DNA from: Paenibacillus sp. An7 | Lineage (GTDB): Bacteria > Bacillota > Bacilli > Paenibacillales > Paenibacillaceae | Reading direction: 5' to 3' | Assembly (NCBI RefSeq): GCF_009870785.1 | Contig: NZ_WTWX01000002.1 | Location: 209,484-273,483, forward strand | Length of the DNA: 64,000 nucleotides | Translations under genes and position numbers: made by a program | Notes under the pieces: generated by a model | The model's database searches: none | What the model saw: only the letters and a program-made list of their open reading frames with translations | What the model was told of the DNA's origin: nothing | Shown: one piece after another, positions 44,531 to 53,496 of the stretch | Position numbering within the stretch: the stretch's first letter is position 1 | How the letters are laid out: each line of letters opens with the position of its first letter

Positions 44531-45250
44531 ATGAACCGAGGAAATAAGCTGCTCGATTACGTAAAATTGCTTGATTCCTCACTTCAGGTAGGAGGGTTTT
44601 CACACTCCTTTGGACTCAAATCAAAGATTGAGACAGGAATGATCCGTACTTCGCAGGATCTAGAGACATTCATGCGCCATGAACTTTACCCTAATCTCAT
44701 CAGAATCGAAGGTATGGCCATCAAAGGAACATACACCGCTGCTGCTAATCAAGACTACCAAAGAATTGCTCTTATCGATAAGACGCTACATGGTCAGCAC
44801 TCCCCTGCAGAACAACCGAATGCATCAAGAACAACGGGAAAACGACTTATCAAGTTATCCAAAGCATTACATCCATGGATGGACTTTTCTCCACTTGAAA
44901 AAGCCGCTGAACAATACGGCGCTGTCATCTCTTTACCTGTCGTACATGCTTGGATTAATTACGAAATTGGCGTTCCCCTCATAAACGCCGTATCCAGCTA
45001 TCTTCACGCTGCCAAGAATGTGTGCTTCCTTCACGCAAGACAACTCCTTTTTATAAAACCAAATGAACTTGAACAATTACACAAAACATTAGGAGAACAT
45101 TTAGATCAAGAATGGAACAAATTAGATTTGTCTGACACCTCTGTATTTCACCCCTCTCGTTTCACCATACAACCTTTTCTTCCTAACTTTCCTTTTCCTG
45201 AAGAAGGAACTAAGGCATCCAGAGCCCCATCAAGACTCTCCTCGTATTAA
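44531..45250 (+). CDS. ureF: Urease accessory protein UreF
   Basis: This 239-residue helical protein works with UreD, UreG and UreE to load nickel into urease. The family hallmarks LDSSLQVGGFSHSFGLK at the N-terminus, SPLEKAAEQYGAV in the middle, and a helix-rich C-terminus are visible. The start has an AGGGAGG site. No urease structural or other accessory genes are in the window, which is unusual because ureF normally lies inside ureABCEFGD. The urea transporter urtABCDE is 1 kb downstream on the other strand, so the urea context is retained. The C-terminal 30 residues are Pro/Ser-rich and untypical. Confidence 0.87.
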   Translation: MNRGNKLLDYVKLLDSSLQVGGFSHSFGLKSKIETGMIRTSQDLETFMRHELYPNLIRIEGMAIKGTYTAAANQDYQRIALIDKTLHGQHSPAEQPNASRTTGKRLIKLSKALHPWMDFSPLEKAAEQYGAVISLPVVHAWINYEIGVPLINAVSSYLHAAKNVCFLHARQLLFIKPNELEQLHKTLGEHLDQEWNKLDLSDTSVFHPSRFTIQPFLPNFPFPEEGTKASRAPSRLSSY

Positions 45251-45270
45251 ACAGCCCCTCCCTTCCCTAA

Positions 45271-45304
45271 AACACGCCGATAATCTATTCCGGCGTGTTT
45301 TTCA
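45271..45304 (+). terminator. Terminator after ureF
   Basis: AACACGCCG/CGGCGTGTT stem with an 11-base loop followed by a T-run on the plus strand. Confidence 0.88.
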
Positions 45305-45475
45305 TCATTAATCGACGACATTGTCGGAAAAGAAAGACGTATGTAAGTTATTCATCATTGTTAGATGACGTAACAACGTATATAATATAGCTATACTTTT
45401 ATACTAATACAAAGAGGACAGCTCCTTCTTTATTCTTTTTTCAAGAACGAAATATTTAATAGGGAGAGACGGCCA

Positions 45476-46099
45476 TTGTCTGAAGCAAACCCGCTTACAC
45501 TCGAAGATTCCTACAATCAATTTCGTTCTGCGACTGTAATAATTAATGAAGAAGGACTCATTTCTTCATACAATCAAACATGGCTCACCAAAATTTCTGG
45601 GCTGCTCCCCTATCCTGCAGAGAGCTATTTAAAGATGAATTATTACAGGATCCTTAATGAAATTCCAGGAACCTGCTTACACAATATACAGCTCATTATT
45701 CTTCATCTGCAGAAAGTATTAGAACGACATACACCTAGTTACGCCTGCGAAATAAGCACGCTTACAGATCAAGGGTATACATGGTTTCAGTTAGAAGCTT
45801 CCCCCTACAAAACTTCTCTTCAGCCCGATTTTGTCGGTCTCGCCATTTCTTATGTTGACATCACGCCCTTTAAAACACTGAAAACCCATCTTAACCACGC
45901 TTCTTCCCAGATCAAAACTCTTCGGGGCATGTTGCCCATATGCGCTGTATGTAAACGAATTCGAGACGAAGAGGATGAATGGAATCCTGTTGAGAGTTTT
46001 GTAGAAAGAAATACACACGCCGAGTTTACACACGATATTTGTCCTGATTGCATAAGAAGAGTGTACCCTCAGTATTCTCATTTTCTAGACGAAGCCTGA
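45476..46099 (+). CDS. PAS-domain protein with C-terminal CxxC...CxxC motif
   Basis: This 207-residue soluble protein has a PAS sensor domain (about 15-135) that ends in the usual V-x-D-I-T-P-x-K linker, then a short coiled segment (140-152) and a C-terminal motif LPICAVCKRIRDEEDEWNPV ... ICPDC with two Cys pairs. This cysteine motif is found at the end of many bacterial PAS and response-regulator proteins; its role is unknown, and redox or metal binding is possible. No kinase or output domain is present. The TTG start follows GGGAG. It sits between ureF and the convergent urt operon. Confidence 0.75.
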   Translation: MSEANPLTLEDSYNQFRSATVIINEEGLISSYNQTWLTKISGLLPYPAESYLKMNYYRILNEIPGTCLHNIQLIILHLQKVLERHTPSYACEISTLTDQGYTWFQLEASPYKTSLQPDFVGLAISYVDITPFKTLKTHLNHASSQIKTLRGMLPICAVCKRIRDEEDEWNPVESFVERNTHAEFTHDICPDCIRRVYPQYSHFLDEA

Positions 46100-46104
46100 A
46101 TAAA

Positions 46105-46140
46105 CAGCTCTCCTTTGTTCATCCGAACATAGGAGAGCTG
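46105..46140. terminator. Hairpin between the PAS gene and the urt operon
   Basis: CAGCTCTCCT/AGGAGAGCTG stem with an inner TGTTC/GAACA helix between convergent genes. T-runs are short, but position and strength suggest a bidirectional terminator. Confidence 0.65.
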
Positions 46141-46183
46141 CTTAGAGAAGCATGGATTCAGCACTTACTTAGGCGACTCTTCG

Positions 46184-46879
46184 TTAAACCGTCAGATAAT
46201 GTTCGAAGCTCGCAAGTTCAAGTTCTTCCGGTTTCCCCTGCATGGCAATAGCGCCTTTATCCATTACATAGATATAATCTGCCACACCGCGAACGAATTC
46301 TTCGCTTTGTTCCACAAGCAAAATGGCTGTGTCCCCCTGATTCTTAATCTGAATAATAACATCGCGAATGTCATCTACAATGGATGGCTGAATCCCTTCT
46401 GTCGGTTCATCAAGCAATAATAATCGCGGCTTTGCAGCAAGCGCTCTGGCGAAGGCAAGTTGCTGCTGTTGACCCCCACTCAGATCGCCGCCCTGTCTAT
46501 TCATCATCGTCTTCAGCACAGGGAACATTTCGAGCACATCTATTGGAATCACTTTTGCTCCCTTAGGAGCCGTTTCAAGTCCAAGCAGCAGATTTTCTCT
46601 GACACTCATCTGCGGAAAGACATCTCTTCCCTGAGGGACATAGCCAATTCCAACCCGAGCACGTTTGGCCGAATCCCACTTTGTCACTTCTTTTCCATCC
46701 CAATGAATACTACCACTACGAACCTTTAATATACCCATTAGTGTTCGCAGCAATGTTGATTTCCCTACCCCATTTCGGCCCATTAAACAAACAACCTGGC
46801 CAGGTCTAATATCAAGATGCACCTGACGAAGCACCATACTCTCCCCGTACCCTGACTCAACCCCCTTCAGCAGCAACAT
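46184..46879 (-). CDS. urtE: Urea ABC transporter ATPase UrtE
   Basis: This ~231-residue LivF-type ATPase has GRNGVGKST (Walker A), LSGGQQQQLAFARAL (signature), LLLLDEPTEGIQPSI (Walker B) and VEQ. The Gly-rich YVPQGRDVFPQMSVREN segment and EGIQPSIV are typical of UrtE rather than LivF. ATG at 46879 overlaps the end of urtD and follows AAAGGAGG; a longer frame to 46915 lies entirely in urtD. It is the last gene of urtABCDE and supplies energy for high-affinity urea uptake. Confidence 0.9.
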   Translation of the reverse strand: MLLLKGVESGYGESMVLRQVHLDIRPGQVVCLMGRNGVGKSTLLRTLMGILKVRSGSIHWDGKEVTKWDSAKRARVGIGYVPQGRDVFPQMSVRENLLLGLETAPKGAKVIPIDVLEMFPVLKTMMNRQGGDLSGGQQQQLAFARALAAKPRLLLLDEPTEGIQPSIVDDIRDVIIQIKNQGDTAILLVEQSEEFVRGVADYIYVMDKGAIAMQGKPEELELASFEHYLTV

Positions 46880-47675
46880 CTTCCTTCCTCCTTTTGCCCA
46901 AATACACTTCAGCAACTACTGGATTCTGCTGAACCTCCTGCATCGTCCCTTCGGTAAGCAGTGTTCCTTCATGCATCACAGTGACTTTCTGCGCATACTG
47001 TCTAACAAATTCCATATCATGCTCTACCACAACTACCGATCGCTCTTTCGCAATCTCAGTTAACAGCACCCCCGTCTTGTTTGTCTCTTCATCTGTCATT
47101 CCTGCAACAGGCTCATCCAGCAACAACACTTCAGGGTTTTGAAGTAAAAGCATTCCAATCTCAAGCCACTGCTTTTCTCCATGGGACAAAGAACCCGCCA
47201 TAAGATTCAAACGATGTCCTAGGCTAATCTGTTCTACCACTTCTTTCATTTCATTCGTCAGACAATCCCCTCGCCGTTTACGCAGTGCGGAAAACACATT
47301 TTTGTTAGGATTCTGTGCAATCTCTAAATTCTCACGTACAGTCAGCCCGCCAAATACAGAAGGCGCTTGAAACTTACGGCCAATACCAAGTCTTGCAACC
47401 TGATGTTCTTTCTTAGAAATAAGATCTGTTCCATCTGGAAGCAGAACCTGACCTGATACAGGTTTGGTTTTTCCGCAGATCACATCAAGCATCGTTGTTT
47501 TCCCTGCTCCATTTGGACCGATTAAGAAATGAAGTTCTCGCTGTTTTAAGGATAAATTCATATTACGCACCGCTACAAATCCAGAGAAAGAAACCGTAAT
47601 ATCTTGAACCGCGAGCACGATTTTCTCATTAGGATGTTGCTTGCTTATGCTTACGTTTACGAACGGACTTACCAT
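46857..47675 (-). CDS. urtD: Urea ABC transporter ATPase UrtD
   Basis: This 272-residue LivG-type ATPase has GPNGAGKTTMLD (Walker A), LSHGEKQWLEIGMLL (the His-containing signature characteristic of UrtD), LLLDEPVAGMTDEE (Walker B) and VEHDMEFV. ATG at 47675 follows AAAGGAGG by 8 bases and lies inside the end of urtC, so translation of the two is coupled. It pairs with UrtE. Confidence 0.92.
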   Translation of the reverse strand: MVSPFVNVSISKQHPNEKIVLAVQDITVSFSGFVAVRNMNLSLKQRELHFLIGPNGAGKTTMLDVICGKTKPVSGQVLLPDGTDLISKKEHQVARLGIGRKFQAPSVFGGLTVRENLEIAQNPNKNVFSALRKRRGDCLTNEMKEVVEQISLGHRLNLMAGSLSHGEKQWLEIGMLLLQNPEVLLLDEPVAGMTDEETNKTGVLLTEIAKERSVVVVEHDMEFVRQYAQKVTVMHEGTLLTEGTMQEVQQNPVVAEVYLGKRRKEDVAAEGG

Positions 47676-48729
47676 CTGGCACACCTCCTTTTCGGACCCA
47701 CATACCAGTTATACTGTGATATACACCAACAAGACCTTTAGGCATGAACAATACGATAGCTACAAATAGACCCCCCATAACAAAAAGCCATCCCTCTGGA
47801 TACGCTTCGCTAATTCCTGTTTTTGCAGCGTTCAGCACTACAGCCCCGATCATAGCTCCAACCAGGGTTCCCCGGCCCCCAAGCGCAACCCATAACACCA
47901 TTTCAATGGAGGGGACAATCCCCATCATCGAAGGAGAGATAATACCAACCTGAAGGACAAACAGCATCCCCGCAAGTCCGGCAAGCGCACCAGACAAGGT
48001 AAACGCCATTGTTTTGTACCACGCAGGATCATATCCGAGAAATCGAACTCTGTTCTCGCCATCTCTGGCAGCTTCGAGCACTTGACCAAACCTGCTGCGC
48101 ACAACTCTTTTGCAGAGCACATAAGACAAGACTAGAATCAGAAGCGTTACATAATAAAGGATAATGGTCGTTGATGGCCGATGAAGCTCCATCCCAAAAA
48201 TGTGATGGTATCCGGTTAACCCATTGGTTCCTCCTGTCCATTCCTGTTTCCCTACAAACAGCGTTACCATGATCATGACTAGCGCCTGCGTTAATATAGT
48301 GAAATATACACCGGTAATCCGGTTTCGAAAGGTGAACAGTCCAAGCAAAAAAGCAAGCAACCCCGGCAATAAGATTCCAAGTAAAAACGCAGCAGGGAAA
48401 GATCGAAAGATTGCCCAAAACCACGGAAGTTCCGTCACACTATTCCATACCATGAAATCAGGCAGTGCCGACCCGCTAGCTTGTAATTTTAGATACATCG
48501 CCATGGCGTAAGCGCCAAGCCCAAAAAACACTCCATGTCCTAGACTCAGCACTCCCCCATAACCCCAGATCAGATCCAGGCCAATGGCAAGAATCGCTAA
48601 AGCAAGAAATTTTGCAAGTAAACTTAACCGAAATTCCGTAGATACGAGCGGTGCCAGACTCATCAAAATCAGCACTACCCCCCAGGCAATTCGCTGCCCC
48701 CGGGTTCCCAATCTATTTATAAACGGCAT
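47629..48729 (-). CDS. urtC: Urea ABC transporter permease UrtC
   Basis: This 366-residue LivM-type permease has about ten membrane helices. Recognisable stretches are AIGLDLIWGYGGVLSLGHGVFFGLGAYAM-type phrases near 40-72, TGGTNGLTGYH near 170 and WVALGGRGTLVGAMIGAVVLN near 285. Basic residues fill the C-terminal tail (VRKRKHKQATS), which overlaps the start of urtD. It forms the translocation path with UrtB, 12 bases upstream. Confidence 0.93.
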   Translation of the reverse strand: MPFINRLGTRGQRIAWGVVLILMSLAPLVSTEFRLSLLAKFLALAILAIGLDLIWGYGGVLSLGHGVFFGLGAYAMAMYLKLQASGSALPDFMVWNSVTELPWFWAIFRSFPAAFLLGILLPGLLAFLLGLFTFRNRITGVYFTILTQALVMIMVTLFVGKQEWTGGTNGLTGYHHIFGMELHRPSTTIILYYVTLLILVLSYVLCKRVVRSRFGQVLEAARDGENRVRFLGYDPAWYKTMAFTLSGALAGLAGMLFVLQVGIISPSMMGIVPSIEMVLWVALGGRGTLVGAMIGAVVLNAAKTGISEAYPEGWLFVMGGLFVAIVLFMPKGLVGVYHSITGMWVRKGGVPDGKSVRKRKHKQATS

Positions 48730-48741
48730 CCTTAGCCCCCC

Positions 48742-49647
48742 CTAGTCTAAACTCCGTGAACGCAGTGCCACGAGTCCTCTCGGTTTCCATTGAAGGAAAG
48801 CAACGATGCATGCAAATACGAGCACTTTACCGATGGATGCGCTTGTGTACGTCTCAAATAAGGTATTGAAGACTCCTATTCCAAGTGCCCCCGTCACGGT
48901 ACCAATCAGTTTCCCTACCCCGCCTAGAACAACAACCATGAATGCATCTACGATGTAATAGGTTCCAATCGATGGTCCGATGGGACCAAGCAAAGTCAGT
49001 GCACATCCTGCCACTCCCGCAATACCGGAACCAATGGCAAAAGTAAGTCCATCAACGCGCCGAGTAGAGATTCCAAGACAGCCTGCCATATTTCGATTCT
49101 GCATAACAGCACGCATCCGGCGTCCTGCTGCTGTTTTATAAATATAGATGTACATGCAGAATAGCACGACAGCGACCAGCAGAATAATGAACAAACGCGT
49201 GTAAGGAAGCGTGATGCCTTCCGTAACCGCTACTCCTCCATTAAGCCAGGAAGGACTGGACACCCCGACATTCGGGGCACCAAAAATCGTCCTTGCCAGT
49301 TGTTGCAGAATCATTCCTACTCCCCAGGTTGCAAGCAAACTATCTAGGGGTCTTCCGTATAAGTGGCGGATAAGAAGCACTTCCAGCATCCAGCCAACCC
49401 CCGCAGAAGCGAGGAACGCAGCAGGAAGCGCGACAAGATAGTACGTACTAAACCAAGATGAGGGCATATAGGAGAGAAATAAATTTTGCGTTACATAAGT
49501 GGCATAAGCACCAATCATAATCATCTCACCATGCGCCATATTGATAATATTCATTAGTCCAAAGGTTACGGCGAGGCCGAGTGCAATCAGAAGCAGAATG
49601 GAACTTACACTCAAACCGTTAAATGCTTGCAGCAAAAACATATCCAT
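48742..49647 (-). CDS. urtB: Urea ABC transporter permease UrtB
   Basis: This 301-residue LivH-type permease has eight membrane helices and the phrases [26 protein letters not shown]-type near 20-48, [13 protein letters not shown] near 103 and [20 protein letters not shown] near 238. The start follows AAAGGAGG by 11 bases. It lies 44 bases after urtA and 12 before urtC, so all five genes form one operon. Confidence 0.93.
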   Translation of the reverse strand: MDMFLLQAFNGLSVSSILLLIALGLAVTFGLMNIINMAHGEMIMIGAYATYVTQNLFLSYMPSSWFSTYYLVALPAAFLASAGVGWMLEVLLIRHLYGRPLDSLLATWGVGMILQQLARTIFGAPNVGVSSPSWLNGGVAVTEGITLPYTRLFIILLVAVVLFCMYIYIYKTAAGRRMRAVMQNRNMAGCLGISTRRVDGLTFAIGSGIAGVAGCALTLLGPIGPSIGTYYIVDAFMVVVLGGVGKLIGTVTGALGIGVFNTLFETYTSASIGKVLVFACIVAFLQWKPRGLVALRSRSLD

Positions 49648-49691
49648 CGATTATGCCGCCTCCTTTCTCATCTATCTATTGTAGAAACAGA

Positions 49692-50954
49692 TTAGTTAGC
49701 GCCAAGCGATTTTCCCCATTCATAGGTTTCCAGATATGGATCAGGCTTCACAGGCTCACCAGAGTTCCAGAGTTCTTTGAACTGCCCATTGGCCTGGACT
49801 TCACCTATACGTACCGTTTTGTAAATATGCTGATTCTCTCCATCAATGGTCACTTTGCCGCTTGGTGCATCAAACTCAATACCTTTGGCTGCCTCTTTCA
49901 CTTGAGCCACATCAACAGTTCCCGCCTTTTCCACAGCTGCTTTCCATAAATAAACGGCAGTATACCCAGCTTCAATAGGATCCGCAGTCACACGGTCAGC
50001 TCCATATTTCGCTTTATAAGCAGCCGTGAATTTTGTATTCTCTGGCGTATCCGTTGTTTGGTAATAGTTCCAAGCTGCTAAATGACCTGCGAGAACATCC
50101 GCACCAATACCGCGAATTTCTTCTTCCGCTACACTGACAGACAATGTCGTTAGATCCTCTGACGTAATCCCCGCGTCTTTTAGTTGTTTGAAGAAGGCAA
50201 CATTGCTATCTCCATTCAGTGTGTTATAAACAACATCTGGTTTTGCAGCTTTGATTTTGTTGATGATTGTGCTGTAATCCGTATGACCAAGGGGAGTATA
50301 TTCTTCTCCGACCACTTCTCCCCCTTCTGCCTCAAGCTGTGCCTGAATGACTTTGTTCGCTGTTTTAGGGAAAACGTAATCCGAACCAAGCAGGAAGAAT
50401 TTCTTGCCACGATTCTCAAGCAACCAGCTTACAGAAGGAACAATCTGCTGATTGGTTGTAGCTCCGGTATAGAAAATGTTTGGGGAGGATTCAAGTCCTT
50501 CGTATTGTACGGGATAGAATAACAGTCCATTATTTTGTTCAAAAACAGGCAGCATGGCTTTTCGGCTTGCCGATGTCCAGCCGCCAAACACCGCAGCTAC
50601 CTGATCTTGTTGCAGAAGTTTCCCTGCTTTTTCTGCAAAAGTCGGCCAATCCGAAGCACCATCTTCAATAACGGGTTCGATTTGTTTTCCAAGCACCCCG
50701 CCCGCTTTATTTATCTCTTCAATCGCAAGCATTTCCGCATCTTTAACTGATACTTCACTAATAGACATCGTTCCACTGAGAGAATGCAGAATACCCACTT
50801 TAATCGTGTCACCATCTGAAGCACTTATCGTGCCACTGCCTTCCGTAGCAGACGGCTGCTTAGTCGGACCTTCTCCTCCAGATACACAGCCGGACAACAT
50901 AATCACACCTGTTAACACCACAGGAAACCATTTACCGAACTTTCGCATTAGCAT
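49692..50954 (-). CDS. urtA: Urea ABC transporter substrate-binding lipoprotein UrtA
   Basis: This ~420-residue lipoprotein has signal peptide lipobox LSGC near residue 23. The body shows the UrtA hallmarks [66 protein letters not shown] and YFQ-type loops near 150-170. These distinguish urea-binding proteins from branched-chain amino acid binders. ATG at 50954 is preferred over 50963 because AAAGGGG and GAGG lie just upstream. It heads the operon, which has a GlnR/TnrA box across its -35 region, so urea uptake should respond to nitrogen supply. Confidence 0.93.
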   Translation of the reverse strand: MLMRKFGKWFPVVLTGVIMLSGCVSGGEGPTKQPSATEGSGTISASDGDTIKVGILHSLSGTMSISEVSVKDAEMLAIEEINKAGGVLGKQIEPVIEDGASDWPTFAEKAGKLLQQDQVAAVFGGWTSASRKAMLPVFEQNNGLLFYPVQYEGLESSPNIFYTGATTNQQIVPSVSWLLENRGKKFFLLGSDYVFPKTANKVIQAQLEAEGGEVVGEEYTPLGHTDYSTIINKIKAAKPDVVYNTLNGDSNVAFFKQLKDAGITSEDLTTLSVSVAEEEIRGIGADVLAGHLAAWNYYQTTDTPENTKFTAAYKAKYGADRVTADPIEAGYTAVYLWKAAVEKAGTVDVAQVKEAAKGIEFDAPSGKVTIDGENQHIYKTVRIGEVQANGQFKELWNSGEPVKPDPYLETYEWGKSLGAN

Positions 50955-51031
50955 GAACCTCATCCCCTTTAATCAGTTAGCCCAAACCGAACATTTTTTT
51001 CCTGTTTTTCCTTTATTGTTTGGTATCTCAC

Positions 51032-51072
51032 ATTATAGAGAGATGAAATCATCTATGTCAATATACCTAACA
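51032..51072 (-). promoter_or_regulatory. urtA promoter with GlnR/TnrA box
   Basis: A consensus TTGACA (51056-51061) and a perfect TATAAT (51032-51037), 18 bases apart on the minus strand, predict a start near 51025. TGTTA-N7-TGACA (51056-51072) matches the GlnR/TnrA consensus TGTNA-N7-TNACA at every fixed base and covers the -35, centred at about -39, a place that fits repression by GlnR in nitrogen excess. Confidence 0.75.
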
Positions 51073-51240
51073 TATTTTAGTTCTACGCCTAGTTATATGG
51101 TGCACAATAACAAAAATAACAGACTAAATAGACAATACCCCTAAATATATGTGAGTATATTTAACATTAGAATTGAAATGCTATTCACTAAACAAGATAA
51201 CTACGAAATCACTCGCACTAAAAAACACAAACAAATCAGA

Positions 51241-51269
51241 CAGACCATGATCGATAAGATCATGGCCTG
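51241..51269 (-). terminator. Terminator hairpin after the XRE regulator
   Basis: CAG-A-CCATGATC/GATCATGG-C-CTG stem with a five-base loop, on the minus strand after the gene at 51308; T-richness beyond is modest. The rest of the 353 bases between urtA and this gene holds only the urtA promoter. Confidence 0.6.
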
Positions 51270-51307
51270 TTATGTGATAGTTATTATAAATGTCCTTATG
51301 TAATCCG

Positions 51308-51697
51308 TTATTTTCTGTTACCCTTCTCAGAAGATTTGCTGGCGTAGAGACTCGCCTGTTTTCTTCTGCGATAATGCGTGAATTCAATATACTCTCTAAT
51401 GAAAGCCTGCTCTTCTGTAGATAAATCTCCTACATTTACATTCTGTTCATGGTTTCCCATACGATAGATAGCTTTCTGTTCTCTAACCTCATCATCATGC
51501 TTACCAAGCATGATCCAATCCAAACTCGCCCCAAAAAAAGCAGCAATCTCAATTAGTTTCACCGTGCTCGGAGTTGATTTCCCACGTTTCCAATCCCCCA
51601 AATTACCTGTGCTAATTTTCAATTCCTCACAAAACGCTTTTTTGGTCATGCCTCTTTCCATAATTAGATACTCAATCCGTTCGTAAATCGAATGCAT
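51308..51697 (-). CDS. XRE-family helix-turn-helix regulator
   Basis: This 129-residue regulator has a Cro/C1-type helix-turn-helix at residues 8-62 (MTKKAFCEELKISTGNLGDW, STVKLIEIAAFFGASLDWIM). The remaining 60 residues are polar, with a basic tail (YRRRKQ) and no known ligand domain. The ATG follows GGAAGGCGG. It lies 340 bases upstream of urtA in the same direction but with its own terminator, so it is probably not part of the urt operon. The target is unknown. Confidence 0.82.
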   Translation of the reverse strand: MHSIYERIEYLIMERGMTKKAFCEELKISTGNLGDWKRGKSTPSTVKLIEIAAFFGASLDWIMLGKHDDEVREQKAIYRMGNHEQNVNVGDLSTEEQAFIREYIEFTHYRRRKQASLYASKSSEKGNRK

Positions 51698-51928
51698 ATA
51701 AGACCGCCTTCCATGAAGTCATAGTAATATGAAAGCCCAGCAATCTGTAGACTAGCAACTCATATAACCCAGGTATTAATTCCATATTATAACATACAAA
51801 TAGCACGTTCTCCGTCTGGTATTTGTACTTACTGTGGGCATTCTATATAGTTATATCTGTCACTGGTGATTACGATAAAAATACGTTATCCTTAATATGA
51901 TGGCCTCTATCTACGAAGGAGTGAACAA

Positions 51929-52771
51929 ATGAGTAAGATTAAAATTGTGACGGACTCTACACTGGATCTCGACCTTTCCGTCATTCAAAGATACGGTATT
52001 GAAGTAGTGCCTCTTTCTTTTACCATTAAAGGCGAAACCTATCTTGACCAAATAGATATTACACCTAAAGAATTCATTCAAAAAATGATCCAAAGCGATG
52101 AGCTGCCTAAGAGTTCTCAGCCGGCTGCCGGCGAATTTCTAGAAAGATACAACCGGTATCATGAGGAAGGATACGAGATCATCTCTATTCATATGACCGG
52201 AGGCATGAGCGGCACTGTACGTTCAGCGCAAATGGCTGCCGACATGTCAGATGCTAAAGTAACTGTTATCGATTCCGAATTTACATCCAAAGCACTCGCT
52301 TATCAAGTAATCGAAGCTGCTATAATGGCGGAGCAAGGCAAAACAGTGGAAGAAATCATAAGTAAAATAGAAGAGGTCAGGAAAAATACGAAACTGTTTG
52401 TCGCGGTAGATACACTGGATAACTTGGTAAAAGGCGGACGTATCGGAAAAGGAAAAGCACTGATCGGTTCCCTCCTGCATATCAAACCTGTCGCTTCTCT
52501 TATTGACGGTAACTATACTCCCGTTGTAAATCTTAGAAGCCAACCCCAGATCGCAAGGTATCTGGCCAAGCAGTTTGCTGAAGATGTAAAAGGAAAAACG
52601 ATCTACAAAGTGGGAATCGCTCACGCTGAGAATTACAAATTAGCATCTCAGCTGAAAGATTTAATCCATGAGCTTACTGGTCACGAAGATGTAGAGATCA
52701 GTTACACTTCACCTATTATTAGTACACACACAGGTGTCGGTGCAATTGGGTTTATGTATTATTTTAAATAA
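51929..52771 (+). CDS. degV: DegV-family fatty-acid-binding protein
   Basis: This 280-residue protein of the DegV fold binds fatty acids and hands them to the FakA kinase. Visible motifs are the N-terminal IVTDSTLDLDLS, SSQPAAGEFLERY near 66 and the IHMTGGMSGTVRSAQ loop near 90, then DTLDNLVKGGRIGKGKAL near 167 and the C-terminal THTGVGAIG. The start follows GAAGGAG. No FakA kinase gene is in the window. It is monocistronic. Confidence 0.9.
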   Translation: MSKIKIVTDSTLDLDLSVIQRYGIEVVPLSFTIKGETYLDQIDITPKEFIQKMIQSDELPKSSQPAAGEFLERYNRYHEEGYEIISIHMTGGMSGTVRSAQMAADMSDAKVTVIDSEFTSKALAYQVIEAAIMAEQGKTVEEIISKIEEVRKNTKLFVAVDTLDNLVKGGRIGKGKALIGSLLHIKPVASLIDGNYTPVVNLRSQPQIARYLAKQFAEDVKGKTIYKVGIAHAENYKLASQLKDLIHELTGHEDVEISYTSPIISTHTGVGAIGFMYYFK

Positions 52772-52816
52772 AATAATCTTTATTCCATTATAATTTAATA
52801 TTCTCTTATCTAATCT

Positions 52817-52871
52817 CAAAAGGACTTTTCTTGGCCCGTATTCTCAATCGGTTCCAGAAACAGTCCTTTTC
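52817..52871 (+). terminator. Terminator after degV
   Basis: AAAAGGACT/AGTCCTTTT stem with an inner TCTTGG/CCAGA helix, 46 bases after degV, followed by T-rich sequence. Confidence 0.75.
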
Positions 52872-52907
52872 TATTTTCACGCGTCTAGATCACTCTTTCT
52901 GCAAAAA

Positions 52908-52943
52908 AAGAAAAGCCTTATGCTAATGCACAAGGCTTTTCTT
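52908..52943 (-). terminator. Terminator of the Leu-Lys-Glu tRNA cluster
   Basis: AAGAAAAGCCTT/AAGGCTTTTCTT stem of 12 pairs preceded on the plus strand by an A-run, so it acts on minus-strand transcripts from the tRNAs. Confidence 0.85.
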
Positions 52944-52951
52944 CGATATAA

Positions 52952-53034
52952 TGCGGTCGAGAGGACTCGAACCTCCACGGGTATACACCCACTACCCCCT
53001 CAAGGTAGCGTGTCTGCCATTCCACCACGACCGC
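52952..53034 (-). tRNA. tRNA-Leu (GAG), second copy
   Basis: 83 bases, class II, anticodon loop TTGAGGG. Identical to the copy at 44107 except for C instead of U at position 30, restoring a C-G pair. CCA not encoded. Last tRNA of a three-gene minus-strand cluster. Confidence 0.95.
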
Positions 53035-53049
53035 ATATAAAATTATAAC

Positions 53050-53125
53050 TGGTGAGCCATGAAGGGCTCGAACCTTCGACACCCTGATTAAAAGTCAGGT
53101 GCTCTACCAACTGAGCTAATGGCTC
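53050..53125 (-). tRNA. tRNA-Lys (TTT)
   Basis: 76 bases including an encoded CCA end. The anticodon loop CTTTTAA gives anticodon TTT; acceptor stem GAGCCAT pairs with ATGGCTC. Middle gene of the cluster. Confidence 0.95.
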
Positions 53126-53197
53126 TTGATGAGAAGTTCCATGATGTTATATACCATAACACGAATTGGTTTCTTCCTAAATCATTAAGAGTAAAAG

Positions 53198-53269
53198 TGA
53201 CCCGTAGGGGATTCGAACCCCTGTTACCTCCGTGAAAGGGAGGTGTCTTAACCCCTTGACCAACGGGCC
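53198..53269 (-). tRNA. tRNA-Glu (TTC)
   Basis: 72 bases. Acceptor stem GGCCCGT/ACGGGTC, anticodon loop CTTTCAC, anticodon TTC. CCA is not encoded. First gene of the minus-strand cluster. Confidence 0.95.
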
Positions 53270-53496
53270 TTAATAACATTCTGTGCTCTTCAGCGACAAG
53301 ATAGAGTATACCATAATATAAACATCCATGACAACCCCTTTTTTTAATTTTTTATAAAAAAATAAAAACTTATATTTCCTTATAAAAACGGAATCATTCT
53401 CATTTTGATCAAGGTATTTTGTTTTAAATATTGCAATTTGACTTACAAAACATTAAAATCGCTTATATTGATGCATGAAGTTAGGAGGTTTCCAAA

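Noticed and set aside
51181-51387. 68-codon minus-strand frame overlapping the XRE gene
   Set aside because: Out of frame with the regulator, crosses its terminator and has no ribosome binding site.
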